The position numbers were made by a program, and so were the translations under genes. A stretch of 64,000 nt of DNA from Pseudoclavibacter terrae (lineage in GTDB: Bacteria > Actinomycetota > Actinomycetes > Actinomycetales > Microbacteriaceae), in contig NZ_WBJX01000004.1 of the NCBI RefSeq assembly GCF_008831075.1, positions 359,358 to 423,357 of the forward strand, given 5' to 3'. The notes beneath the pieces were generated by a model. That model did not search any database. It worked only from the letters and a program-made list of their open reading frames with translations, and had not been told where the DNA came from. Below, piece by piece: positions 42,591 through 50,025 of this stretch (position 1 is the first letter of the stretch; every line of letters starts with the position of its first letter).

Positions 42591-44158
42591 GCCGCCGACG
42601 TCGAGGAGTTGGACGCGCCGACTGCGAGTTCCTGCGCGTCAGCCGGGGTCGAACCAGCAGTCGCCCCGGTCGCCTCCGAGCGAGTCGCCGCCGGGACGGA
42701 TGCGTCGGCGCCACCCGCGGATGCGCGGACTCCGGAACCCGAATCAGCCGCTGCGGGTGCGCCGACCTCGGAACCCGAGACAGCCGCTGCGGGTGCGCCG
42801 ACCTCAGCACCAACATCAGCGCTGACACCAGCCCCCGCACTGGCTCCAGCACTAGCGCTAGCGCCCGCCCCGGGATCAACGCCAGGGCCGGCTGCGTAGA
42901 TCCGTGCCCTCGCGACACGGACCGTGACGCTGTCGCCGACCCTCGGCCGGATGCCGCGGGTCCGCGCGCGCAACCGCAGGCCGGCCCAGTCGAGCACGAG
43001 GTCGCTGCCCTCCGGTGTGAAGAGCGCCGACCTGACCGTCGCGTCACCCGCGGTGGTTGCCTCGCTCGCCCGGCCTGCTTCGCCTGCCTGCCTGATGACG
43101 CCTTCGCGCAGCACATCGCCCGCCGCGACGGCGTGGGCCGACCGGTCTGGAACGTCCGTCGAATCCGCGCCCTTCGCCTCAGTTCCAGCGCCGCCCACGA
43201 TCTCCACCTCGACGTCGCTCGGGAGGATGGCCGCTTGCACCGCGCCGAGGCTTCCCGGCTGGCACCCCTCGAGGCGGGTCCAGTCCACGCGCAGCGGGTG
43301 CGCATCCGCCGCGAAACCCGCCCTGTCGACGGCCCCGTCGACCGCGCCGCCGACCACCCCGTCGACTGCGCCGTCAACTGCGCCGTCAACCGCACCGCCG
43401 ATCATGCCGCCGATCGTGCCGCCGACGATCGTCGCGTCGGACAGGAACTTCGCGATGAACGGCGACGCGGGACGAGTCACGAGCTCCTCCGGGGTGCCGA
43501 GCTGCTGGATGCGCCCGCCGTCGAGCACCGCCACGCGATCGGCGAGGGCCAGCGCCTCGGAGCGGTCGTGGGTGACATGCACCACCGTCAGGCCGAGCTC
43601 CCGCGTGAGCGTGTGCAGCTCGAGCCTGAGACTGTCGCGCAACGGCTCGTCGAGCGCCGACAGCGCTTCGTCGAGCAGCAGCACCCGCGGCCTCCCGATC
43701 AGCGCGCGGGCGATCGCCACGCGCTGCCGCTGACCGCCGGACAGCGTCGCCGGGTTGCGCTTCGCAGAGCCGGCCAGGCCGACCATCTCGAGCGCCTCAT
43801 CGACGCGGCGGCGGCGCTCAGGCTTCGCGACACGGGCGCGGCGCAGCGGGTAGTCGACGTTGCGGCCGACGTTCCAGTGCGGCCAGACGGCGTGCTGCTG
43901 GAACACCATGCCGAGTTCCCTGGCCTCCGGTGGCACGACGGATCCCCCGCCGGCCACGACCCGCTCGCCGATGCTCACCCGCCCCGATGTCGGCGCTTGG
44001 AACCCCGCGATGGTGCGCAGGAGGGTCGTCTTGCCCGACCCGGACGGGCCGACCAGCGCGAGGAACTCCCCGTCGCGCACGTCGAGGTCGACGCTGTCGA
44101 GGCCGACGGTGCCGCTCGGGAAACGGACGGAGACTGAGTCGAGGGTGACGGATGCCAC
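42587..44158 (-). CDS. Fbp/Phn-type ABC importer ATP-binding protein with repeat inserts
   Basis: A 523-residue ATPase. Residues 1-240 are a normal FbpC/PotA-type domain: Walker A VGPSGSGKTT, Q-loop MVFQQHAVWP, signature [15 protein letters not shown], Walker B VLLLDEALSALD and H-loop HVTHDRSEAL. Then comes an insert of Gly-Ala-Val-Asp repeats (GAVDGAVDGAVDGVVGGAVD, about 250-275), a TOBE-like domain ([17 protein letters not shown]) and a tail of about 90 residues rich in Ala/Gly/Ser/Val. It starts with GTG preceded by GAAGG. Repeats make it about 150 residues longer than usual. Confidence 0.88.
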   Translation of the reverse strand: MASVTLDSVSVRFPSGTVGLDSVDLDVRDGEFLALVGPSGSGKTTLLRTIAGFQAPTSGRVSIGERVVAGGGSVVPPEARELGMVFQQHAVWPHWNVGRNVDYPLRRARVAKPERRRRVDEALEMVGLAGSAKRNPATLSGGQRQRVAIARALIGRPRVLLLDEALSALDEPLRDSLRLELHTLTRELGLTVVHVTHDRSEALALADRVAVLDGGRIQQLGTPEELVTRPASPFIAKFLSDATIVGGTIGGMIGGAVDGAVDGAVDGVVGGAVDGAVDRAGFAADAHPLRVDWTRLEGCQPGSLGAVQAAILPSDVEVEIVGGAGTEAKGADSTDVPDRSAHAVAAGDVLREGVIRQAGEAGRASEATTAGDATVRSALFTPEGSDLVLDWAGLRLRARTRGIRPRVGDSVTVRVARARIYAAGPGVDPGAGASASAGASAGAGVSADVGAEVGAPAAAVSGSEVGAPAAADSGSGVRASAGGADASVPAATRSEATGATAGSTPADAQELAVGASNSSTSAA

Positions 44159-44212
44159 GTGATGCCTTCCAGGAGAGTGGTGCAGGTCAGAGGTCGAGCA
44201 GAGCGCCGACCG

Positions 44213-45904
44213 CTACTTCGGCGCCCTCGTCGCGACGCCGATGACGGCGACGCCGAGGAGCGCCACGATGAGGGACAGCGCGGCGGCGGTGTTGAACGCC
44301 CCGGCCTGCTGGAGGTTGAAGATCGCGACGCCGAGGGTCTGCGATCCGGGCGAGAGGAGCAGCACGGACAGCGTCAGCTCGCGAACCGCCGTGACGGCGA
44401 CGAGCACCGCACCGGAGATCGCAGCGGGCGCCGCCATGCGGCTGGAGATGTCGACAAGCGCGCGCATCCGCCCCGCTCCCCCGATCCTCGCCGCCTCCTC
44501 AGCACTCGCCGGGGTGCTCGCGAGCGGCGCCGCCACCGCCTGCACCACGAGCGCCGTGAACGAGGTGACGTAGGCGCACAGAATCAGCCACGGCGTGTTG
44601 AACAGGCCGATGTGGGGTGCCAGCACGAGCCACGCGACGGCGATGACGATGCCCGGCACCGCCTGGGGCAGCATGGCGAGGGCCCGCAGGGGGCCGCTCC
44701 CGCGCATCCGAGTCCGGGTGACGAGCACCGCGATGCCGAGCCCGAGGAACCCGCAGATGAGGGCCGCGAGCACGGCGAGCATGACCGAGTTCGTGGCGCC
44801 CTGGATCGCGTTCGCGGAGGTGACGGCCTTCACGACGTTGTCGAGCGTGAGGTTCTCGGGCACCAGGGCGAGCCCCGGCGCGCGGAGCAGCGACTGCTGC
44901 AGCAGCGCGAGCAACGGCAGCACGGTCACGGTGAGCACCAGCACCCAGGTCACGATGGACGCGGGAACGCGCGCCCGCCCGAGCGGCAGGAGCTGCGGGG
45001 CGGACGACGACGAGTCGAGCTCCCAACGGCTCCTGCCGATGAGGAAGTCGACGACCAGGGCCGCGAGCGCAAGCAGCAGCAGCACGACCCCGATCGTCGC
45101 GACGACCGCAAGCGGCTCATCCACGGTCCCCGACTGCAGGTAGCGGTAGACGAGCGTCGCGAGGGTCGTGTACTGCTCGGGCAGACCGATGATCGAGGGG
45201 ATGCCGAAGTCGGCGAGGTTGCCGACCGCGATGAGCACGAACGACGACAGCAGGGCGGGCCGCAGGAGGGGGACGGTGATCGTGAACACGCTGCGGGCGG
45301 GACTCGCCCCGGCGATGCGCGCGGCCTGCTCGAGGTCGGACGGCACGCGGCGCAGGGCGGCCGAGACGATGAGCATCGCGATGGGGTAGCTGTGGACGGT
45401 GAGGAGCAGGATGACCCCGTCCGCACCGTAGATCGACCACAGCGGGCCGCCGAACGCCTGCGACCACCACAGGTTCACGGGGCTCGTCGGGCCGGCGATG
45501 CCGAGCCAGGCGATCGCGCCGACGAACGGCGGCACGAGCAGCGGGGTGAGCGCGAGGAGCCGCAGGCCGCGGCGCCCCGCCAGGTCGGTGCGGTCGAGCA
45601 GCACCGCGAGCGCCGTGCCGATCACCACGGCACCCAGTGCGGATGCGCCGGCCGACACGAGGCTGTTCGTCGCGGCCTCGACGACGTCACCCTGCACGAG
45701 GACGTGCAGCTGGGAGCCGCCGGCGGCGAGCACGAGGATCGCGCCGATCGGCACGAGCACGAAGGCGGCGACCGCGATCCAGAGGGCAAGCGACAGGCCG
45801 TGGACACCATCCGGCCCTGAAGGCCGGGGCTTCCGGACCGCCGCCGAGGCGGTGCCGCTGCGTTGAGCGGCACCGCCCCGGGGTGTCGTGAGCGTTGCGG
45901 TCAT
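44213..45904 (-). CDS. Fbp/Phn-type ABC importer permease, two fused domains
   Basis: A 563-residue FbpB-type permease with twelve helices and two binding-protein-dependent transport domains. Each has an EAA loop: EQAARIAGASPARSVFTITV in the first half and EEAARIGGAGRMRALVDISS in the second. Its ATG lies in an ATGA overlap with a 7-codon open frame that begins at the stop of the binding-protein gene. Binding protein, permease and ATPase together form a complete importer of the iron/2-aminoethylphosphonate/spermidine class. Confidence 0.9.
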   Translation of the reverse strand: MTATLTTPRGGAAQRSGTASAAVRKPRPSGPDGVHGLSLALWIAVAAFVLVPIGAILVLAAGGSQLHVLVQGDVVEAATNSLVSAGASALGAVVIGTALAVLLDRTDLAGRRGLRLLALTPLLVPPFVGAIAWLGIAGPTSPVNLWWSQAFGGPLWSIYGADGVILLLTVHSYPIAMLIVSAALRRVPSDLEQAARIAGASPARSVFTITVPLLRPALLSSFVLIAVGNLADFGIPSIIGLPEQYTTLATLVYRYLQSGTVDEPLAVVATIGVVLLLLALAALVVDFLIGRSRWELDSSSSAPQLLPLGRARVPASIVTWVLVLTVTVLPLLALLQQSLLRAPGLALVPENLTLDNVVKAVTSANAIQGATNSVMLAVLAALICGFLGLGIAVLVTRTRMRGSGPLRALAMLPQAVPGIVIAVAWLVLAPHIGLFNTPWLILCAYVTSFTALVVQAVAAPLASTPASAEEAARIGGAGRMRALVDISSRMAAPAAISGAVLVAVTAVRELTLSVLLLSPGSQTLGVAIFNLQQAGAFNTAAALSLIVALLGVAVIGVATRAPK

Positions 45905-45938
45905 GAGAGGAACAGCGTCCTCATCAGAGGAACAGCGT
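45901..45938 (-). repeat. 18-bp direct repeat at the binding protein-permease junction
   Basis: ACGCTGTTCCTCT(G/C)ATGA occurs twice, 20 bp apart, with one mismatch. The first copy holds the binding-protein stop and the second holds the permease start. The duplication creates the open frame ATG...TGA (MRTLFLS) from 45924 to 45901, chained to both neighbours by overlapping stop and start codons. Confidence 0.8.
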
Positions 45939-46967
45939 GCGGAACTTCTCGACTGCCGCGTCCTGGCTGGCGCGGATGGTCTCGAGCTCCGGGGAGAGGA
46001 TCGTGATCTCGTCCATCGAGGGGGCGCCCTCTGGAGTTCCGACGTCCTCGCGAACCGGCAGGTACGACTGGCTGACGGCAAGCTCCTGGCCGTCGGCGCT
46101 CACGAGGAAGTCGACGAACGCCTTCGACGCCGCCTCCTCCTCGGTGCTCGCGAAGATGCCGACGGGCTGCGACACGTAGGGCACACCCTCGGTCGGGTAG
46201 GACACCGCGATGGGCGACCCCTGGGCGGCGAGCTCGCGCGCCAGGTAGTCGACGACGATCCCCACGGGCTGTGCGCCCGTCGCGATGGCCTGCGAGACGG
46301 GGCCGTTGCTGTCCGCGATGACGGGCTCGTTCGCGGCGAGCTTCGTCATCCACTCCTCGCCGAGTGCTGGCTCGTCGAGCCAGACGGCGGCGTTGTAGGC
46401 GGCCGCGCCGGACACGTCAGGGTTCGGCATGACCAGCTTGTTCGCGTACTCGGCGTCGGTGAGCTCAGCCCACGACGTCGGCGGCTCGCTGACGAGGCCC
46501 GTGTTGTAGGCGATGACGGTCGGGATGATGCGCGTGCCCGTGTAGTAGCCCTCCGGGTCGACGATGTCCTGGTTGAGCGACTCGACGTCGGCCGGCGAGT
46601 ACTGCAGGAGCAGCTCGTCGGCCGCGTAGTCCTCGAACGTGCCGGCGTCTGCCGCGAGGAAGACGTCAGCCTGCACGCCGCCGGAGGCCTGCTCGGTGGC
46701 GACTCGCGTCGTGAGATCGCCCGTGCCAGCCCGGAACACCTCGACGGTGACCTCCGGGTGCACCTCGTTGAAGGCGGCGACGAGCGCATCCGCCTTCTCC
46801 TGCGGCTCTGACGTGTAGAGGGTGATGGTGGCGGCCTCCAGCGTGGATTCCGCCGATGGGCTGGCGTCACCGCTGGCGGCGGTGCTCGGGGAGCTTGCGC
46901 AGCCCGCGAGGAGGACGCCGGCGAGGCCGAAGGCCGCGAGCGCGGCTGGGGTACGGAGAGAGTTCAT
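45924..46967 (-). CDS. Extracellular substrate-binding lipoprotein (Fbp/2-AEP type)
   Basis: A 347-residue class II binding protein. The signal ends with the lipobox LLAGC (about residues 19-23), followed by ITLYTSEPQEKADALVAAFN, the usual start of Fe3+/2-aminoethylphosphonate/spermidine binding proteins. Further family segments are AADAGTFEDYAADELL and IIPTVIAYNTGLV. The tyrosine pair that marks Fe3+ binders of the FbpA type is not evident near the C-terminus, so iron is not assured. Neighbouring phosphatases favour a phosphorylated ligand. Confidence 0.87.
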   Translation of the reverse strand: MNSLRTPAALAAFGLAGVLLAGCASSPSTAASGDASPSAESTLEAATITLYTSEPQEKADALVAAFNEVHPEVTVEVFRAGTGDLTTRVATEQASGGVQADVFLAADAGTFEDYAADELLLQYSPADVESLNQDIVDPEGYYTGTRIIPTVIAYNTGLVSEPPTSWAELTDAEYANKLVMPNPDVSGAAAYNAAVWLDEPALGEEWMTKLAANEPVIADSNGPVSQAIATGAQPVGIVVDYLARELAAQGSPIAVSYPTEGVPYVSQPVGIFASTEEEAASKAFVDFLVSADGQELAVSQSYLPVREDVGTPEGAPSMDEITILSPELETIRASQDAAVEKFRTLFL

Positions 46968-47000
46968 GATGACCTAACTGTTCGAGGAGAGCGGGTCTGT

Positions 47001-47975
47001 TCAGGAGGAGACAGGTGAGAGTTGAGACAGGGTGGGGGTGAGCGTGAAGAGCGGGGCGGGGTGCTCGACGCCGACGCTGGATGCGCTGACGCCGTCCGCG
47101 CTGAGGTGCACGAGCGAGAACATCGAGCGGTCGAAGCCGCTCACCGTGCCCGGCTCGGCGTCCATGACCTGGTGGTAGGCGAGCGCCGGCCCCGCCGAGA
47201 CGTGCACGCCGCGCATGGTGGCGGACAGCGGATGGTGGAAGTGCCCGCACAGGATCGCGCGAACGTCGGTGCCCTCGACGATGTCGAGGAAGTCTGCGGC
47301 GTCGCGGAGGCCCGCGCGCGCCAGCATCGGCAGCGGCGACCCGAGCGGCGGGTGGTGCATGACCACAACCGTCCCCGAGGGCGCGAGGGGGCTGTCTGCG
47401 CTGATACCGGTGCCAGTGCCAGCGCCGGCGCCAGTGCCAGCGCCAGCGCCAGCGGGCAGCTTCAGCTCGGCTTCGAGCCATGCGAGCTGCTCCACCCCCA
47501 ACGCCCCTGTGGACGAGTCCAGCAAGACGAAACGCCACTCACCGACTCGCACGGCGCGTGGTGAGGCGTCCTCCGCGTGGCCACCCGCCGGCGCCTGATG
47601 GCCGGGGAGGACGCGAGCCGCGGCCCTGTCGTCGTGGTTGCCGAGCACCGAGAGCACGGGCACACCCCACGAATCCTCCACGTCGAGGAGGGCGTCGCGA
47701 AGGGCCGGGTACGCGGCCGAGTTGCCGCGCTCGATGAGGTCGCCGCTGATGACGATCGCCTCCGGTTCGAGACCCGCGGCGCGCGCGTAGTCGCTCGCCG
47801 CGCACATCCGCGTGATGCCGTCGACCACCCCGTACAGGGGTGCGGCGGCGGTCGCGTGCACGTCGCTCAGGTGGAGCACCGTCGAGCGACGCGACCCCGT
47901 CGGGCTCAGGCTGGCCGGCATCATCTGACCGGCGAGATGGGCCAGACCGGCGGGGTGGGAGCGACCGGCGGTCAT
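47001..47975 (-). CDS. Metallophosphoesterase (CpdA/calcineurin-like)
   Basis: A 324-residue two-metal phosphoesterase. The motifs are complete and in order: LHLSDVH (Asp, His), ISGDLIERG, LGNHDDRA, VMHHPP and CGHFHHP. It resembles 3',5'-cyclic-nucleotide and glycerophosphodiester phosphodiesterases of the CpdA/GpdQ type. A Gly-Ala-Thr repeat (AGAGAGTGAGAGTGTG, about residue 175) interrupts it. It overlaps the upstream phosphatase gene by ATGA and ends 33 bp before the binding-protein gene, so it is part of the same operon. Confidence 0.9.
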   Translation of the reverse strand: MTAGRSHPAGLAHLAGQMMPASLSPTGSRRSTVLHLSDVHATAAAPLYGVVDGITRMCAASDYARAAGLEPEAIVISGDLIERGNSAAYPALRDALLDVEDSWGVPVLSVLGNHDDRAAARVLPGHQAPAGGHAEDASPRAVRVGEWRFVLLDSSTGALGVEQLAWLEAELKLPAGAGAGTGAGAGTGTGISADSPLAPSGTVVVMHHPPLGSPLPMLARAGLRDAADFLDIVEGTDVRAILCGHFHHPLSATMRGVHVSAGPALAYHQVMDAEPGTVSGFDRSMFSLVHLSADGVSASSVGVEHPAPLFTLTPTLSQLSPVSS

Positions 47976-48003
47976 GACGCGACCGGCGGGGTGGGAGCGA
48001 CCG
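47945..48003 (-). repeat. 23-bp direct repeat around the phosphatase-phosphoesterase junction
   Basis: Two identical 23-bp copies (47945-47967 and 47981-48003, starting GACCGGCGGGGTGGG) are 36 bp apart. They flank the ATGA stop/start overlap of the two genes. The first copy codes for the N-terminus of one protein and the second for the C-terminus of the other. Confidence 0.8.
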
Positions 48004-48781
48004 ATGAGGCGCGCGAAGCTGACGAGGCGGGCACGACCTGCGAGGCCGACGCGACCGGCGCGACCGACGAGCCCGGCGCGAACGTCGCGACCTGCGAGGC
48101 GAGCGCGCTCGACGCCGTCCGGCCGGACTTGGCACGCAGGGCACGCACCTGCTCTTCGGTGAGGCCATGCGAGCGCAGGTACGCTTCGGCTCCGCCGAGC
48201 TCACGGACGATGCCGAGGGCATGCTCGAGCGCTTCCGGTGGGCTGTCGAGGTGGAGGCGCAGGATCTCGTCGCGCTGATCCGACGGGTACGCGTCAGCCA
48301 CGGCGAACGCGAACGCCTCGCGGACCGAGCGGACCGCGACGCCGGAGAGCGCATAGTCGCGCACCACATCTGCTTCGCTTGCACCCGCCACGAGCTGCGC
48401 GAGCGCGACGACGAGCCCCGTGCGGTCCTTGCCTGCTGTGCAGTGCACGAGCACGCCGCGCTCGGCGTTGGCCAGCACGGCGACAGCCTCGGTGAGTGCC
48501 CCGCCGCGACGGCGCAGGAGCGTCTCATAGATGTCCTCGAGGCGGCCCGCGACGGGCGGCTCGCTGCCGTACAAGGGGACTTGGCGTACCGGGACGCCGT
48601 GAGCGCGTTCGCCGGACTCGGCACGCTCGCGGAGGTCGAGGATGAGCTCGACGCCAAGCGCCCGTAGCGCTGACTCTCCGTCGATCGAGAGAGCGTCCGG
48701 GGAGCCGGCGCGCACGATCCAGGGCGAAGCTGCCTCAGCTGCGCGGGCGTTGAACAGCCCGTCGATCTCGATTGCCCTCAC
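47972..48781 (-). CDS. Tyrosine-phosphatase-like protein (CX5R)
   Basis: A 269-residue DSP/PTP-fold phosphatase of the bacterial Y_phosphatase3/LipA type. The P-loop is VLVHCTAGKDRTGLVV (HCTAGKDR), and the Asp-bearing loop precedes it (LDLRERAESGER). GTG at 48781 is the start because GGGAGG lies 5-6 nt upstream; a longer TTG start at 48808 has no such site. The last 40 residues are an Ala/Ser/Val low-complexity tail. Family members act on phosphoinositides or phosphotyrosine, or on small phosphoesters. Operon position favours the last. Confidence 0.87.
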   Translation of the reverse strand: MRAIEIDGLFNARAAEAASPWIVRAGSPDALSIDGESALRALGVELILDLRERAESGERAHGVPVRQVPLYGSEPPVAGRLEDIYETLLRRRGGALTEAVAVLANAERGVLVHCTAGKDRTGLVVALAQLVAGASEADVVRDYALSGVAVRSVREAFAFAVADAYPSDQRDEILRLHLDSPPEALEHALGIVRELGGAEAYLRSHGLTEEQVRALRAKSGRTASSALASQVATFAPGSSVAPVASASQVVPASSASRASSVAPTPPVAS

Positions 48782-49086
48782 GAGCACCTCCCGTTGCGTT
48801 GCGACCAATGCCTCGGTTCCAAGCAGCCAGGGAGAACCCGTTACACCGATTCCGCAGGGCTTGGAACGTCGTTACATCGGGAGTGTGTCGAGGGACGGTG
48901 AACACACGGTGACGGGCGGCGAGCGCGCGGATGAACGCCGAGAGGCGAGTTCAAGAGGCGACGAGCACAGACGAGCGCGGCCGCCTGCTGGACCGCCGAC
49001 AGGAGGTGATCGCCTCAGTGCAGCAAGAGATGATCGCCGCAGTCCAGCAGGAGGCGGTCGCCGCAGTTCAGCAGCAGGCGGTCGCC
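48782..49086. other. Spacer of about 305 bp between RpiR and phosphatase genes
   Basis: No gene is supported. It holds an inverted repeat, GGTTCCAAGC (48815-48824) and GCTTGGAAC (48859-48867), plus paired direct repeats CGTTACA(C/T)CG. These could be a regulator site for the phosphatase-importer operon. The 24-bp tandem repeat that runs into the RpiR gene end is listed separately. Confidence 0.6.
48815..48867. promoter_or_regulatory. Inverted repeat, candidate RpiR operator
   Basis: GTTCCAAGC and its reverse complement GCTTGGAAC are separated by about 35 bp, 34-86 bp before the phosphatase GTG. This is a plausible binding site for the RpiR-type protein encoded next door; no binding data can be inferred. 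Confidence 0.4.
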
Positions 49087-49092
49087 TCAGTC
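48997..49092. repeat. 24-bp tandem repeat, four copies
   Basis: Four consecutive 24-bp units of the form CAGCAGGAGGCGGTCGCCGC plus AGTT, with a few changes each. The last unit runs 6 bp into the RpiR gene, so the RpiR stop lies inside the repeat. There are no spacers between units, so it is not CRISPR. Confidence 0.85.
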
Positions 49093-49986
49093 CTCGGAGA
49101 GCGCGTCGGCCACGACGTGGCGCATGCCGACGGCCGTCTCGTCGCCGGCGACCTGCGCCAACGTGGAGTGCAGCGTGTGCAGCACGACGGTGTGGCCGAG
49201 GCGCGCGAGGAACGGGTCGATGTCGTGCGCCGTTCCCGCAGGCCCCGTGGTGACGACGATGTCGGCGACCCGCCCGAGCGGCGAACGGGCGTAGCTCGTG
49301 ACGAGCACCACGGTTGCCCCCTGCGCCCTGGCAGCCTCCGCCGCGCGCAGCGATTGCACGTTGGCGCCCGAGTAGCTGAGCGTCAGGCACGCGTCGCCGC
49401 TGGACAGCGACCGCACCGCGAACTGCTGCGCGAGCGCATCCACAGGCGCCTCGACGGAGTGCCCGAGGGTGCTGAGGCGCATCGCGAAGTCCTGCAGGGG
49501 CGGCCCCGAGAACCCGCTGCCGACGAGCACGATGCGCCTGGCACCGCGAAGAGCGGCGACGGCCGCGGCGATGCGTTCCGGGTCGACGCTGTCCTGCGCG
49601 AGCCGCACGGCGTCGATCGCATCGTCGAACGTGCTCGCCTCCACCGCCTGCGCCTGCTCTCGCGGCGCGAGCGGAGCTGAACGCGCGAGGTCGAGCCGCA
49701 GGTGCTGGAAGCCGCGGAACCCGAGGCTCTGACACGCACGGATGACGGTGGCCGTCGACGTGCCGGCAGCGTCCGCGAGCTCAGCCGTCGACCACTCGAC
49801 CACCTCGTCTGGTCGCGTCAGCACCATCTGCGCGACCTTGCGTTCGCTGGGCCCGAGGGCAGCGGATGCGGCGCGCACGCGGGCGAGCACGCTCAGCTCG
49901 GGCCGCGCCACCGCACCGCCCCGCACCGACGCGTCCTCGCGCCCTGACGGGGAAGGGAGGCCTGACGGGGAAGGGAGGCCTGACAT
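49087..49986 (-). CDS. RpiR/MurR-family transcriptional regulator
   Basis: A 299-residue regulator with an N-terminal HTH_6 domain (LGPSERKVAQMVLTRPDEVV, STAELADAAGTSTATVIRAC, about residues 40-90). A C-terminal SIS sugar-phosphate-binding domain follows, with RIVLVGSGFSGPPLQDFA, SLSSGDACLTLSYSGANVQ and ATVVLVTSYARSPLG. The ATG at 49986 is chosen because TATACT lies 7 nt upstream. The first residues contain a duplicated GLPSPS unit. Such proteins sense phosphorylated sugars, which fits a phosphoester-scavenging operon downstream. Confidence 0.88.
   Translation of the reverse strand: MSGLPSPSGLPSPSGREDASVRGGAVARPELSVLARVRAASAALGPSERKVAQMVLTRPDEVVEWSTAELADAAGTSTATVIRACQSLGFRGFQHLRLDLARSAPLAPREQAQAVEASTFDDAIDAVRLAQDSVDPERIAAAVAALRGARRIVLVGSGFSGPPLQDFAMRLSTLGHSVEAPVDALAQQFAVRSLSSGDACLTLSYSGANVQSLRAAEAARAQGATVVLVTSYARSPLGRVADIVVTTGPAGTAHDIDPFLARLGHTVVLHTLHSTLAQVAGDETAVGMRHVVADALSED
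49943..49978 (-). repeat. 18-bp tandem duplication at the RpiR N-terminus
   Basis: CCTGACGGGGAAGGGAGG occurs twice head to tail, in frame, and codes for the repeated SGLPSP unit. Confidence 0.85.
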
Positions 49987-49993
49987 GTGAGGG

Positions 49994-49999
49994 AGTATA
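49994..49999 (-). promoter_or_regulatory. -10 box TATACT, leaderless RpiR gene
   Basis: TATACT lies 7 nt before the ATG at 49986. It is the best -10 match near this start and overrides the upstream ATG at 50010. Confidence 0.55.
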
Positions 50000-50025
50000 G
50001 GGGCCCGCATGAAACACTGACCCCC

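Noticed and set aside
42587-46967. Ferric iron importer
   Set aside because: The protein class allows it, but no iron box precedes the binding-protein gene, the iron-binding tyrosine pair is not evident, and three phosphatase genes are in the same operon. It is kept only as an alternative.
48997-49092. Short CRISPR-like array
   Set aside because: The four 24-bp units are directly adjacent with no unique spacers, and no cas genes are present.
48931-49095. Plus-strand frame coding an EAVAAVQQ repeat through the 24-bp array
   Set aside because: It runs on antisense to the RpiR gene and the amino-acid repeat is only the translation of the tandem DNA repeat.
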